Notes: generated from the letters alone by a model not told the origin. DNA of 64,000 bases from Clostridium_AM sp963780135 (GCA_963780135.1 CAWAAR010000003.1:3534001-3598000), one strand, 5' to 3'; counted from the first letter of the stretch, positions 8,849 to 18,175 are shown. Made by a program: numbers and translations.

Positions 8849-9526
8849 TTAAATATTGTTCTTAGTTAAAGTTTTAAGTTCATCCAAATCCTTAATGAAA
8901 ACTTGAGAATTACTTATTTCAACTATGCCTTTTTCTCTAAGCTCCATAAAAGTCCTATTCAAACTTCTCTTTGTCACTGCCAGCTGTGCAGTTAAAGTGT
9001 CTTTATCTAATTTTATATTAGTTTTAAAACTTTTATTATATTCTTCTAGAAGATAATTGCATACCCTTTCTCTTAATGTGTATAAAGTGTCTACTGCTGA
9101 TTTTTGAGAAAGAGTATAAAATGCCAAACTCATTTGTTCCGTAATATATCTAGATATATTTTTGTCCATATCATACCACTTTAAAAAATAATCTCTTTTT
9201 AAAGCCAGAAGCTTAATATCTGTTACTGCTTCAATAGAACAACTAAAAGGAATATTATTGAATATTTCTAATTCCCCAATGAAGTTTCCTTTTACATAGA
9301 TGGATTGAGAATACCTTTTTCCATTATGAGACATAATAAAAATATTAGCTTCTCCCTCGATTATTATAAAAAAATATGGGTATATTTCTCCTTGTTTTAA
9401 AAACACTTTGCCTTTTTTATATTTAAATATCTCCCATTTATTAAGCACTTCATAGGGGCATGACTTTAAAATATTGTAAATAATCTTTTCCTTTTCAATA
9501 ACTTCTATTACCTTTAAAATGCGCAT
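8849..9526 (-). CDS. Crp/Fnr family transcriptional regulator (first gene of the ECF/nucleoside operon)
   Basis: The protein has 225 residues. The N-terminal cyclic-nucleotide-binding-like beta-roll spans about 20-125 (KGKVFLKQGE, GNFIGELEIFNNIPFSCSIE). It lacks the Arg that contacts cAMP phosphate, so the effector is probably not cAMP. A dimer helix and a winged helix-turn-helix follow, with recognition helix TKRSLNRTFMELREKG (RSLNRT at 187-192). The ribosome site is AAAGGAG. It leads the operon with the nucleoside phosphorylase and ECF genes. Its promoter region has GGACAAATGTCC at 9572 and a near copy at 9634, likely its own operators. A related regulator with the same RS-NRT motif lies at 54363-55010. 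Confidence 0.85.
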   Translation of the reverse strand: MRILKVIEVIEKEKIIYNILKSCPYEVLNKWEIFKYKKGKVFLKQGEIYPYFFIIIEGEANIFIMSHNGKRYSQSIYVKGNFIGELEIFNNIPFSCSIEAVTDIKLLALKRDYFLKWYDMDKNISRYITEQMSLAFYTLSQKSAVDTLYTLRERVCNYLLEEYNKSFKTNIKLDKDTLTAQLAVTKRSLNRTFMELREKGIVEISNSQVFIKDLDELKTLTKNNI

Positions 9527-9571
9527 CTTTTGTTTCTCCTTTATGATAATATATTTAAACCTTTACACATA

Positions 9572-9583
9572 GGACAAATGTCC
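9572..9583. promoter_or_regulatory. Candidate Crp/Fnr operator GGACA-N2-TGTCC
   Basis: The inverted repeat GGACAAATGTCC lies 46 nt upstream of the Crp/Fnr gene start. The same GGACA-N2-TGTCC core occurs upstream of the second Crp/Fnr gene at 55061-55072. Binding is inferred. Confidence 0.6.
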
Positions 9584-9633
9584 CATTTTAAATTATAACA
9601 ATAATTTAAAATAAAGAAACTTATAAAAATTCA

Positions 9634-9645
9634 GGACAAAGTTCC
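9634..9645. promoter_or_regulatory. Candidate second, imperfect Crp/Fnr operator
   Basis: GGACAAAGTTCC is a two-mismatch relative of the GGACAAATGTCC site, centred 62 bp further upstream. The spacing is near six helical turns, which would allow two dimers to bind on one face. Confidence 0.4.
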
Positions 9646-9803
9646 TAAAAGATAAAATTAGTGTAGTTTAATTACTGTTTTTAAGTTTAAAAATACTCAT
9701 ATTAACCTTTAAAATGATCAATATATCTATATAAAAATTCAATTATGATATTCTATATCTATAAATATATACTTTATTACAATATATATTATATTTTCAA
9801 TTC

Positions 9804-9850
9804 AAAAAGCTGTGAAATATAAGTTTAACTCCTTAATTTCACAGCCTTTA
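9804..9850 (-). terminator. Terminator downstream of the chemoreceptor gene
   Basis: The arms AAAGCTGTGAAAT (9806-9818) and ATTTCACAGCCTTT (9836-9849) form a stable hairpin followed by T residues on the minus strand. Confidence 0.7.
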
Positions 9851-9908
9851 TATTCATATTAATTAAAAATTTAAATTAGTTTTTATTCACGGTTCAACTA
9901 AACTTCTT

Positions 9909-9927
9909 ATTTTATCTGATGGCTACC
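9909..9927 (-). repeat. Fragment of the TTATCC/GGATAA structured repeat (3' end only)
   Basis: The minus strand reads GGTAGCCATCAGATAAAAT directly after the chemoreceptor stop codon. It matches the 3' end of the larger repeats at 33130, 50847 and 60910 with one change (CGG to CAG). Confidence 0.55.
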
Positions 9928-9929
9928 AC

Positions 9930-11645
9930 CTATACTATAAACTTCATTACCATCTCATTAAGCTTTTGTGCAAGTTCAGATTGAGTTTGTGCAGATTTTG
10001 CTACATCTTCTACTGCAGTTGATATTTCACCTATACTACTTAATATTTCCTCAGAACCTGATGCAGATGATTGTGTGGTTGAAGATACATTATCAATGGC
10101 CTTTGTTACCTGCTTCACTGTTTTACTCATTTTTCTTGTTGCTAAAGCTATTTCTTCTGACATATTATTAATGAATTCAGAATCATTTTCATACTCCATA
10201 CCTGTTTTTAATAACATTTCATTACTCGGTTTTACACTGGTATTTATGTAATCTAGTATATCTTTTGCGCTATTAGATAAATTATTAAAAGCACCTTGTA
10301 CCTGGGACACCATATTCTGAATTTGTGTAACAGCTTCTGCTGATTGTTCTGCAAGACCTCTTACTTCCTCAGCAACTACCGCAAAACCTTTTCCCTGTTC
10401 ACCAGCTCTTGCTGCTTCTATAGCTGCATTTAATGCTAATAAATTAGTTTGTTCAGCTATATCTCCTATGGAATCAGCCATGATTTTCACTTTGTCCACA
10501 ACTCTTCCTTCTTCTATAGCTTTTATAATATTATTATGCTTTTCATCATAAATTCTCTTCCCATTTTCTATATCTTTTTTAGCTTTAGTTTTTACATTCA
10601 TTGCTCTCATTTTTATTTCTTTTACAGAAGCAGCAGCCTTATCAGCCTTATTTGCAAGTTCAATTGTAGTTGAATTTATTTCCTGTACAGAAGCATCTAC
10701 TTCCTGCGTTATAGCACTTAAATTTTCATTTCCTTTTGCTATTTGTTCTGTTGATTGATTTACGTTTTCCATATTAGCAGAAACTTCCTCTGTTGTTGCA
10801 GAAAGTTCTTCACTAGATGCACTTATATCAGAAGCACTACTAGTAATTTCAGAAATTAAATTTCTTGTGTCTTCCGCTGCCTTATTTAAAGCTTTAGCAA
10901 GACTACCTATTTCATCTTTAGTATCAATATCAATTTTCTGTGTTAAATCTCCTTTTCCAAAAGCTTCTCCAAATTTTAATATTTGTTTCAATTGTTTTGA
11001 TATTATTTTAGCTATTACTGTTCCTAACATAATGGCAATAATTAATCCTAAAACACTTATAGATACAATAACAATAAAAGCTTTAGCAGATGTTGCATCA
11101 TTAGCTTTAGCATCATTAGCTTTAGCATCTTTAACATTTAGCTTAATCATATTATCAATTTGATTAGTCATTTTTTCTCTTATGGCTCCAACCTTCGGGA
11201 AAATTCCCACAGCTTCATCATATTTATTTTCATCTGCAAGTTTTATAAGCTGCTCACGAATGTCTCTATACTCATTTACTGATTTTTCAAGTTCTGAAAA
11301 CAACCTTCTATCTTCATCTGTTGTAATAGAATTTTTATACTCACTCAATACCTTATCATTCTCTTGTTTTAAATCAGCTATCTCTTTTTTTATGCTGTCA
11401 AGTTCACTTCTATCTCTTTTGTATACAAGTAAAAGTAAATCTCCTCTAATTTCTGTTTGATTATCTTTTAATGTTCTAATAGCATTTATTCCAACTAAAT
11501 TATCATTATACATATTAGCTGCATTAACACTTACTTTTTTTATATTCACTGCTCCAACCATACCTACTATTATTATAAATAATGCTATTAAAATGGATGA
11601 ACTTACTATTTTTTGACTCATTTTCAAATTATTAAACCACTTCAT
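9930..11645 (-). CDS. Methyl-accepting chemotaxis protein (4-helix-bundle type sensor)
   Basis: The protein has 571 residues. TM1 is at about 10-30, with an extracytoplasmic helical domain of about 150 residues resembling the 4HB_MCP family. TM2 is near 190-212, followed by HAMP and the signalling domain with hairpin tip IAEQTNLLALNAAIEAARAG. The signalling arms contain unusual matched segments (KAIEEGRVVDKVKIMAD before the tip, DYINTSVKPSNEML after it) that also occur in the chemoreceptor at 48111-50108. The ligand is unknown. The ATG at 11645 follows GGAGGCGAATTTTG; a TTG just before it is less likely. No CheA or CheW gene lies nearby. Confidence 0.93.
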   Translation of the reverse strand: MKWFNNLKMSQKIVSSSILIALFIIIVGMVGAVNIKKVSVNAANMYNDNLVGINAIRTLKDNQTEIRGDLLLLVYKRDRSELDSIKKEIADLKQENDKVLSEYKNSITTDEDRRLFSELEKSVNEYRDIREQLIKLADENKYDEAVGIFPKVGAIREKMTNQIDNMIKLNVKDAKANDAKANDATSAKAFIVIVSISVLGLIIAIMLGTVIAKIISKQLKQILKFGEAFGKGDLTQKIDIDTKDEIGSLAKALNKAAEDTRNLISEITSSASDISASSEELSATTEEVSANMENVNQSTEQIAKGNENLSAITQEVDASVQEINSTTIELANKADKAAASVKEIKMRAMNVKTKAKKDIENGKRIYDEKHNNIIKAIEEGRVVDKVKIMADSIGDIAEQTNLLALNAAIEAARAGEQGKGFAVVAEEVRGLAEQSAEAVTQIQNMVSQVQGAFNNLSNSAKDILDYINTSVKPSNEMLLKTGMEYENDSEFINNMSEEIALATRKMSKTVKQVTKAIDNVSSTTQSSASGSEEILSSIGEISTAVEDVAKSAQTQSELAQKLNEMVMKFIV

Positions 11646-12041
11646 CAAAATTCGCCTCCCCCTACAATTTCTTAATTTATAGTCATATTTTAATATTCGA
11701 TATTTTTTTAAATTTCTTTATAAACTACATACTTTTCCATGATTATTTTACATTTTTATATTACTTTTTTTATTATTAATATAGCAATAAAAGGGGCTGT
11801 CGCACTAAGAAATTTATATACAATATATTGATTTGCAAATTTAAAATTAGCACAATATATTGTAGTATTCATTCTTAATGCGACAGCCCCTTTAAAAATT
11901 AAATTCATTATGTTTATAGAAAACTTTAAAAACTGTTATAACTTTTAAATTTATATGTTTAATGTATAAAGTTTGTATATACCTTGTTCCTCAATGTGCC
12001 TAATAGTAAGTGTTTGAATAATCTTATATGATGATTTTACC
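11646..12041. other. Intergenic region around the mini-element
   Basis: Outside the mini-element at 11790-11893 the stretch is AT-rich. No gene, hairpin or recognisable regulatory sequence was seen beyond a ribosome site for the chemoreceptor. Confidence 0.5.
11790..11893. repeat. GGCTGTCGCA-ended mini-element, copy 1 (full length)
   Basis: A 104-bp element with terminal inverted repeats AAAGGGGCTGTCGCACTAAG and TTCTTAATGCGACAGCCCC. Internal CAATATATTG words also pair. Further copies are at 23119-23187 (shorter) and 53251-53350. There is no ORF, which is MITE-like. It may also serve as a transcription terminator. Confidence 0.85.
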
Positions 12042-12893
12042 TTAAAATTCTAAAACTTGCTGTATATTATAACCACTTTTAGAAAAATCAGAAAAAAGCA
12101 CTTCATATCTCTTTGGTGTAACCTTTATAACATTTAAATGAACAGGCATCTTTTTTAAGTTTTCTATAATTAGCCCTTTATTTTTCATAATATTATTATA
12201 TTCTTCACTAAATTTTTTTATTAACTTTGCCGTGCCTGAAATCTGAATTCCAGCTAAACTTTTAAAGTCTTTATAATTTTCATACACAGCTATAGAAACC
12301 TGCGGATTCATATAAATATGAGCAAACTTTTCTCCTCCTTCGCTAATAAAATAAATTGCTTCATTTAAATAATTATATTCAATAGGTGTAGCTCTCACCT
12401 CATTTTCATGTGTTGTACATAAGGTGCACGTATTATGCTTTAAAAGAAATTCTTCAATTTTGACCTTTAAAATATCTAAAGGCATATCACTACTATCTTT
12501 AACAATTCTTTTTACTTCTAAAGCTTTATTTGCAATTTTTGAAACTTCCATATGTGCTTCAAAATATTTCGAAAAAATTACACATTTCCCTAATACATCA
12601 TTGACATTTTTCAAAAGATTTTTTGCAGTTTCAATATTAAATGCTGTACAAAAAAACATAACTTTCTTATTTTTTAATTCTCCAGCATTTATATTTATAA
12701 AGTTTATATACTGGTAAAAATCATCTTTAGAATACACTGACATAACAATAACTATATTAGAATAATTTTCAAATTTTCCGTTAAATTGTTCAAATAATAA
12801 AGTTTTAGCTGGTCCAAGAACACAGCCTAAAACTTCTGCAAATTTTTTATTTATATAACCTTTGTTTTTATAAATAACCAATGTACTATTCAT
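12042..12893 (-). CDS. Flavodoxin-like / pyridoxamine 5'-phosphate oxidase-type FMN-binding protein
   Basis: The protein has 283 residues in two parts. Residues 1-125 resemble a degenerate flavodoxin-type alpha/beta domain (STLVIYKNKGYINKKFAEVL; NIVIVMSVYSKDDF). Residues 140-283 resemble the split-barrel PNPOx-like FMN-binding fold (NTCTLCTTHENEVRATPIEY, IYFISEGGEKFAHIYMNPQV, LAGIQISGTAKLI). Such proteins usually act as small flavin reductases or heme/F420-type binders. The substrate is not evident. A TTAGGGGGTGAC ribosome site supports the start. It stands alone between a mini-element and a hairpin. Confidence 0.65.
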   Translation of the reverse strand: MNSTLVIYKNKGYINKKFAEVLGCVLGPAKTLLFEQFNGKFENYSNIVIVMSVYSKDDFYQYINFININAGELKNKKVMFFCTAFNIETAKNLLKNVNDVLGKCVIFSKYFEAHMEVSKIANKALEVKRIVKDSSDMPLDILKVKIEEFLLKHNTCTLCTTHENEVRATPIEYNYLNEAIYFISEGGEKFAHIYMNPQVSIAVYENYKDFKSLAGIQISGTAKLIKKFSEEYNNIMKNKGLIIENLKKMPVHLNVIKVTPKRYEVLFSDFSKSGYNIQQVLEF

Positions 12894-12982
12894 TTAGTCA
12901 CCCCCTAAATTATCCACATCATAATTTTACCACATAATAAAAAAATTCCCAATTGATTTTATTATACTATTAGCACAAAAAT

Positions 12983-13057
12983 AAGTAATACAGTTATAAA
13001 ACATGCTGCCAAAGTCTTTCTTTTCATTGTAAGCAGTCTTTTTTAACTGTATTACTT
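12983..13057. terminator. Inverted repeat between the ABC permease and the flavoprotein gene
   Basis: Perfect 14-bp arms AAGTAATACAGTTA and TAACTGTATTACTT are separated by a 47-nt loop. It sits right after the permease stop on the minus strand and could end the ABC operon. The long loop and short T run make it atypical. Confidence 0.45.
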
Positions 13058-13069
13058 TATTTAATAAAC

Positions 13070-13867
13070 CTAATAATTAAATTCCTTATTCTTAAAAACA
13101 TTTTTTCCTATAATGTAAGCTACTAATAAGTAAATAATTGATATTACATTAGCTGTAAACAGCGAACTTAATGTTATACTACTTCTTGCTCTCTCCATAA
13201 TAGATATGACTCCAATAGGTGAAAAATTACGAGTAATTGTTAATCTATCAGAAACAGTTAAAAATACTGAAATAATAATACCTAAAGTTACACTTATTGT
13301 TTTATTGTTTATAAACATAGACATTATTCCTATAATCAGTCCAAAAGAAGCAAGAGGGATAATTGAGGAAACATAAATACATATAATTCTACCTAATCCA
13401 TTAAAGCTGACTTTAAATACAAAAGAACTAATAATAAAGCCTAAAATTATATTAATAGCTACAACTAAAATTGAATAAATAATCAAAATTAATACTTTAG
13501 ATTTAAAAATATTAGTAGCACCTTTATCTAACCTTGCAAAGTACTTCATATTTCCACTAAAAAAATCTTGTCCAAAAATTTCTACTGAAAATACCACCAT
13601 GAAGAATGCAAAATATGGTACAACCGGCCTAAAAATAAATTCCGTACTAAACATTCTCAAAAATATAACACTATTCATGTTTAAAACATCCATTTTAATT
13701 TGTTTAGTATACTCTCTAGTTTTAGGTGCATTATTTATTATATTATTTTGATCTAAATGCATCATATAACATATAGCTAAAATCATAAATACTGCAAATG
13801 CTAATAATATGTATATCTTTTTTGAATGCATCATCTTTATAATTTCATTTTTTAAAAACTTAACCAT
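13070..13867 (-). CDS. ABC-2 type transporter permease (second permease of BcrAB-like exporter)
   Basis: A membrane protein of about 265 residues with a short cytoplasmic N-terminus (KFLKNEIIKMMHSKK), a first membrane segment, a roughly 60-residue extracytoplasmic loop and five further hydrophobic segments. This is the usual layout of ABC-2/LanFEG-type permeases. The ATG at 13867 overlaps the stop of the upstream permease by one nucleotide (TGATG), so translation is coupled; a TTG just before is an alternative. With the 14685-15581 ATPase it probably exports or expels a peptide or antibiotic. Confidence 0.8.
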   Translation of the reverse strand: MVKFLKNEIIKMMHSKKIYILLAFAVFMILAICYMMHLDQNNIINNAPKTREYTKQIKMDVLNMNSVIFLRMFSTEFIFRPVVPYFAFFMVVFSVEIFGQDFFSGNMKYFARLDKGATNIFKSKVLILIIYSILVVAINIILGFIISSFVFKVSFNGLGRIICIYVSSIIPLASFGLIIGIMSMFINNKTISVTLGIIISVFLTVSDRLTITRNFSPIGVISIMERARSSITLSSLFTANVISIIYLLVAYIIGKNVFKNKEFNY

Positions 13868-14553
13868 CAATGTATCAACTCCTTTTTACTAAATAATTTC
13901 ACATTAAATAATATAAAAACTACTATATACACTAAAAATAAAATAATAGAAAATGTATCAACTTGTTTTTCTAATAAACAATTCCATAAAAATCTCCTGG
14001 GAGTTATCTCTCCAATAGTTTTAGGAATAAAATCTGACATTATTGGTAAAAGGAATATCAATAATGATATAATGGTACTACTTTTACACAGTATAGAAAT
14101 TAGCACATATATAAGTAAAATAGGTATTAATGTAACTAAAAACATTATACTCATTTTTATATCTTCTAATATATTAATCTGAATTCCGAACTTTACAATG
14201 TACACTACATTTAAAATAACAAAAGTAAATATAATTAATGTGCCTGTTATAAGAATCAAAGAAAATATTTTATAAAAAAACACCTTTTCTCTTTTTTTAT
14301 AAACAAGGAAAAATTTCATGCATCCACATTCATAATCATAGGTAAAAATCTCTGAAACTATTGGTGCTAAAATTATTGGTAACATAAATACTAAGGATTT
14401 CATATCACCATATAATAAATCATGAAAAGTTACTATTCCAGATGGTTTATCTGCAAATATCACATCAGATATTAAAATAAATATTAATATAACTCCTCCA
14501 TATATTGATGTTTTTAGCGGAGTGAAAAATTTTATAAATTCGTTTTTTATCAT
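13867..14553 (-). CDS. ABC-2 type transporter permease (first permease)
   Basis: A membrane protein of 228 residues with about six hydrophobic segments. The N-terminus IKNEFIKFFTPLKTSIYGG is similar in layout to the downstream permease (short basic lead, then TM1). The two likely form a heterodimeric channel. A GAGGTAAGAG ribosome site precedes the start. The ATPase gene lies 131 nt upstream. Substrate unknown; peptide antibiotics or bacteriocins are the usual clients of such systems when they sit beside an Agr-type two-component pair. Confidence 0.8.
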   Translation of the reverse strand: MIKNEFIKFFTPLKTSIYGGVILIFILISDVIFADKPSGIVTFHDLLYGDMKSLVFMLPIILAPIVSEIFTYDYECGCMKFFLVYKKREKVFFYKIFSLILITGTLIIFTFVILNVVYIVKFGIQINILEDIKMSIMFLVTLIPILLIYVLISILCKSSTIISLLIFLLPIMSDFIPKTIGEITPRRFLWNCLLEKQVDTFSIILFLVYIVVFILFNVKLFSKKELIH

Positions 14554-14684
14554 GTTAATCTCTTACCTCTTTTTCAATAATTCTTGGGCTTAGTTAAAAT
14601 TTATCCATAGGGACACTACTCTTCATAAAATAACATTTAAGTATTTTATACTAAACAATAGAAAACTTACACATAAGTCCTGTA

Positions 14685-15581
14685 TTATATTGATAAATGT
14701 CTCATAAAATAGTCCTCTAAGGAATTATTATTTTTAGACATGCCTGAAACTTCAATATTATTATCTAATATCAACTTATTAATTAATTTAAATTCTCCTT
14801 TATTAATTTCAACAGAAATTCCATGCTCTATATCTGACATTTTTAAAGCCACACTACCTAATATCTGCCTTAATTTTTCTTTTTCCTCTGAAATTATGCT
14901 GTACTCTTCTTTATTAGTATTTAATAAGTTATCCATTGAATCTTCAACAATTATCTTACCTTTATTTATCATAGCTACCCTATTACATAAGTTTTGAACT
15001 TCATTTAAAATATGAGAACAATATATAAAAGTTGTATTGTTATCCTTTGCTAGATCTTTTATTAATTCTCTCATATCCTTTACCCCTTCTGGATCCAGTC
15101 CATTAGTAGGCTCGTCTAGTATTGCAATTTTAGGCTTCGTTAAAAATGCTCTTGCCACTGCTAATCTCTGTTTCATACCCATAGAATAATTGCTTATCTT
15201 TTTATTTTTATCCTTTGTTAATCGCACTAATTCTAAAACTTCATTTACCCTTTTATTACTTAAATCTAAAACATTGGCATATAACATTAAATTCTTATAT
15301 CCTGATAAATTTGAATAAAAACTTGGGTAATCTATCATTGCACCTATACTTGAAGGATTATTTCCCTTATCATTTAAAATATTTTTTCCATCTATGTATA
15401 CCTCTCCGCTTGATGGTTTAAGCAAACCTAAAATTGTTTTAATCGTGGTAGTTTTTCCAGCTCCATTAGGTCCTATAAAGCCATATATATCTCCCTTAAA
15501 TACTTTCATATCAATATTATGAAGTACATCTTTCTCTTTGTACCTTTTACTTAAATTTCTCACTTCTAAAATTGGTTCCAT
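14685..15581 (-). CDS. ABC transporter ATP-binding protein, BcrA/LanF-like
   Basis: The protein has 298 residues. Walker A is GPNGAGKTTT, the signature is YSMGMKQR, Walker B is IAILDEPTNGLDPEG and the switch His is SH. About 80 residues follow the ATPase domain, as in bacitracin/lantibiotic-type exporters. GAAGGAG precedes the start. It has its own upstream region after the strong hairpin at 15776-15830, so it is probably not simply co-transcribed with the sensor kinase. The kinase/regulator pair next door is the natural candidate to control it. Confidence 0.88.
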   Translation of the reverse strand: MEPILEVRNLSKRYKEKDVLHNIDMKVFKGDIYGFIGPNGAGKTTTIKTILGLLKPSSGEVYIDGKNILNDKGNNPSSIGAMIDYPSFYSNLSGYKNLMLYANVLDLSNKRVNEVLELVRLTKDKNKKISNYSMGMKQRLAVARAFLTKPKIAILDEPTNGLDPEGVKDMRELIKDLAKDNNTTFIYCSHILNEVQNLCNRVAMINKGKIIVEDSMDNLLNTNKEEYSIISEEKEKLRQILGSVALKMSDIEHGISVEINKGEFKLINKLILDNNIEVSGMSKNNNSLEDYFMRHLSI

Positions 15582-15775
15582 TTTTTTCTCCTTCTTTTCA
15601 AATCTAAAATATGTGTTTAAATATTAGTCCTAATCTTCTCTTACATATTAACAAAACTATCATTCATTTTTTCTATTCTACTCCAAAGTAACAGTTATAA
15701 ATTCACAAGTAACATTATTAATTACGGTTATGATTAAGAACTTTACGTTTAGGAAACTACTTTCCTATTTGAAAT

Positions 15776-15830
15776 AAAAAGTATCCTATAAAATAAACTT
15801 TTTATTTGCTTATTTTATAGGATACTTTTT
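15776..15830. terminator. Strong bidirectional terminator after the sensor kinase gene
   Basis: Near-perfect arms of about 21 bp (15776-15796 and 15810-15830; core AGTATCCTATAAAATAA) are flanked by A and T runs on both sides. It separates the AgrC-like kinase from the ABC transporter operon. Confidence 0.8.
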
Positions 15831-15852
15831 AATTCTATATATTTATTTTCTT

Positions 15853-17208
15853 TCACATGCCTAACTTAATATTTTTAATCCATAGCTCCTGTATAAACAT
15901 ATTGTCTTCTATGGATGTATTTATAAACACATTATCATACTTTGTATCTATAATATTTTTAACCGTATACAATCCTAAACCTCTTCCACTTCCTTTAGTG
16001 GAAAATCCTTCTTTATATATTTTATGAATTACAGGCTTTTCACCAAAAAAGTTATTTTGCAAAGCTATGATTACATACGCTTCCTTATTTACAATACAAA
16101 GAGAAAGCTTTGGGCATTCACATTCCTTTGCTGCTTCACTAGCATTATTCATAAGTATTCCCATTACTCTGCATAAATCCATTATATTCATAGAAACTTC
16201 AGAAATATCTTCTACTATTTCTACTTTTATATCTATATTCATTGATAATGCTTTTATAAGTTTTGTTGATAGCAATGCTTTTAAAGCCGTAATTTTAATA
16301 TATTTTAACTTATCTATATTATTATTAGTCCACTTTATATCTTTATCCATATCAATGACATTATCATAGAAAAATCCCTTAAGTTTCTCCATATCATCAT
16401 TATCTATGTACTCTTTAAGTGGTGTAAGCATATTTATATAGTCATGTTTAAATCTCCTGGTTTGGCTGTACATTTCTTCCACCATATGAGCATATTCTTC
16501 TATTTGATATTTCTCTTCAATTTCTCTATTTAAAAGCACTTCACTTTTTACACTTTTATCATAATTATAAATTACTATAAGTATAAGTATTATAGAAACT
16601 AACGGAATCATAAGTGGAATAAATGAATCTATAACAAAAGAAATTGCATTATCCTTTGTTAAATCTACAAATGGATATAGCAATTGTATACTTATAGCTA
16701 TAGGTATACAAATACTTAAAATCATTCTATTTCGTATTTGTAATGAAGAAAGTTTTTTTAAATTTATTGTTTTATAGTAAACTATATTTATAATTTTACA
16801 TGTTAAAAACACTATAATTAGTAATACTGCCAATTCAACAGTATAATACTTGATTGATATAATATTTTTTTCATAAAAGCTTGTACCCCAAAATGGTATA
16901 GGAATAATAGCCAAAAAATATATTGCAAAAATAGCTATAAGGTTTTTTATAGTGCTATTTATATTTTTACTATTTTTTAATTCTAATATAACTACAATTG
17001 AAAGCAGCGGAAGTACCAATATATATGAACCTGTTCTAAGAATCATTCCTATTATAAATGAAATAAAAAAGTATTTCTTAATTTCATTTATAGTAGGTTT
17101 GTCTCTACCTAAAAAATATACTGCAGCGCAGCAAAGAATACTTATAGGTAAAGGTGGAAAAATAAGTTCATGAAAAAACATACTAACTGTAAATTTCTTT
17201 ATTATCAT
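15853..17208 (-). CDS. AgrC-like GHKL sensor histidine kinase
   Basis: The protein has 451 residues. Six or seven membrane segments fill residues 15-215, followed by a coiled linker. The phospho-acceptor motif is RRFKHDY (H255). The GHKL ATPase has N-box GILMNNASEAA (N354/N355) and G-box GSGRGLGLYTVKNI. This is the HPK10/AgrC class that usually senses peptides. The start ATG shares one base with the stop of the response regulator gene, so the pair is translationally coupled. No agrD-like peptide or agrB-like protease gene is seen beside it, so the signal may be a foreign peptide or antibiotic. Confidence 0.88.
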   Translation of the reverse strand: MIIKKFTVSMFFHELIFPPLPISILCCAAVYFLGRDKPTINEIKKYFFISFIIGMILRTGSYILVLPLLSIVVILELKNSKNINSTIKNLIAIFAIYFLAIIPIPFWGTSFYEKNIISIKYYTVELAVLLIIVFLTCKIINIVYYKTINLKKLSSLQIRNRMILSICIPIAISIQLLYPFVDLTKDNAISFVIDSFIPLMIPLVSIILILIVIYNYDKSVKSEVLLNREIEEKYQIEEYAHMVEEMYSQTRRFKHDYINMLTPLKEYIDNDDMEKLKGFFYDNVIDMDKDIKWTNNNIDKLKYIKITALKALLSTKLIKALSMNIDIKVEIVEDISEVSMNIMDLCRVMGILMNNASEAAKECECPKLSLCIVNKEAYVIIALQNNFFGEKPVIHKIYKEGFSTKGSGRGLGLYTVKNIIDTKYDNVFINTSIEDNMFIQELWIKNIKLGM

Positions 17209-17924
17209 TATACAAGTCCTTTCTTATATCTAAAAGAAACATAACATTCTTCATCATTTGTCATAATGATTTTATTATTTTTCATATCTATTTCTTTAAT
17301 TTTATCTTTATTTACAATATAAGATTTATGACATCTATAAAAGTTTGAAGTAAGCTTTTCCTGTATATCTTTAAGATTACCATAAAATTCAATCTGCCTA
17401 TTTTCCTCATGTACTCTTATTTTATGAGCTGTACTGCTGGTTTCAATAAACAAAATATCACAAAGCTTTATATTTACTACCCTAGAATCTTCATTTATTG
17501 AAATAAACCCTTCCTTATTATTTTCTTTATAATAGGTATTATAAGCTTTCATAATACAACTGTTTATTCTTTGTTTATAATCTTCTTCATCCTTAATTAC
17601 ATAATCCATAGCTTCAACCTTATATTTAAACGCAAGGTAACTCATTTCCATATGTATAGTTGTAAATATTATAAACCCTTTAGGATCTAAATCTCTTATT
17701 TTTTCTCCTAATCTTATTCCATTTATGTCATTTTTTAAATCTACATCTAAAAAATAAATTCCTGTAATGTTGTTCTTTTCAGTGTATTTTATTACATTTT
17801 CAGGATTTTCCGTACATAAAGCTACAGTTAAATCCAAATTTTCTCTTAAAATAGTATTTTCAATAATCTGTTTAATTTTATCTCTATAAGATGAATTATC
17901 ATCGCAAATTAATACTTGAAGCAT
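17208..17924 (-). CDS. LytTR family response regulator, AgrA-like
   Basis: The protein has 238 residues. The receiver domain begins LQVLICDDNSSYRDKI (acidic pair DD), has phospho-Asp in YFLDVDL, then the conserved Lys in DYVIKDE. The LytTR DNA-binding domain fills about 145-238 (FIETSSTAHKIRVHEENRQI, NFYRCHKSYIVNKDKI). The start at 17924 is preferred because GAGGG lies just upstream; an ATG four codons earlier has no ribosome site. It precedes and is coupled to the AgrC-like kinase. The likely target is the downstream ABC exporter operon, by analogy with bacteriocin-immunity systems. Confidence 0.88.
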   Translation of the reverse strand: MLQVLICDDNSSYRDKIKQIIENTILRENLDLTVALCTENPENVIKYTEKNNITGIYFLDVDLKNDINGIRLGEKIRDLDPKGFIIFTTIHMEMSYLAFKYKVEAMDYVIKDEEDYKQRINSCIMKAYNTYYKENNKEGFISINEDSRVVNIKLCDILFIETSSTAHKIRVHEENRQIEFYGNLKDIQEKLTSNFYRCHKSYIVNKDKIKEIDMKNNKIIMTNDEECYVSFRYKKGLV

Positions 17925-18175
17925 ATTTTCCCTCATTTCATAATTTATAACATTACAATATTTATAACATTACAATTATACCATAATTAGATATTATAAA
18001 TAATTTCTAAACTTTTCATAATTATCTAATAAAGTTTCATACAGTACAATATTTTCATTGATCTATTTACTTTCATTAAACAATTTAAATTGATTTAATT
18101 AATTCATATATTAACATTTTTTGTAATCATCTTTAATATATTAGATAGATAGTATAAATGTATAGGAGTGATCTC

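Larger units (their letters stand above)
9527..9803. other. AT-rich intergenic region, promoter of the Crp/Fnr-ECF operon
   Basis: Apart from the two GGACA palindromes nothing coding is visible. The stretch to the terminator of the next gene is AT-rich without clear repeats. Confidence 0.5.

Noticed and set aside
10449..11460. Several long plus-strand frames across the chemoreceptor gene
   Set aside because: They are antisense shadows of a well-supported coding region with no ribosome sites.
12962..13027. A 21-codon minus-strand frame encoding a basic start and hydrophobic stretch inside the inverted repeat
   Set aside because: No ribosome binding site and it lies in the loop and arm of a hairpin; chance in AT-rich DNA is likely.
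15582..18175. An autoinducing-peptide precursor beside the Agr-like pair
   Set aside because: No short frame with an amphipathic leader, a Cys-containing core and an acidic tail was found in the two intergenic regions.
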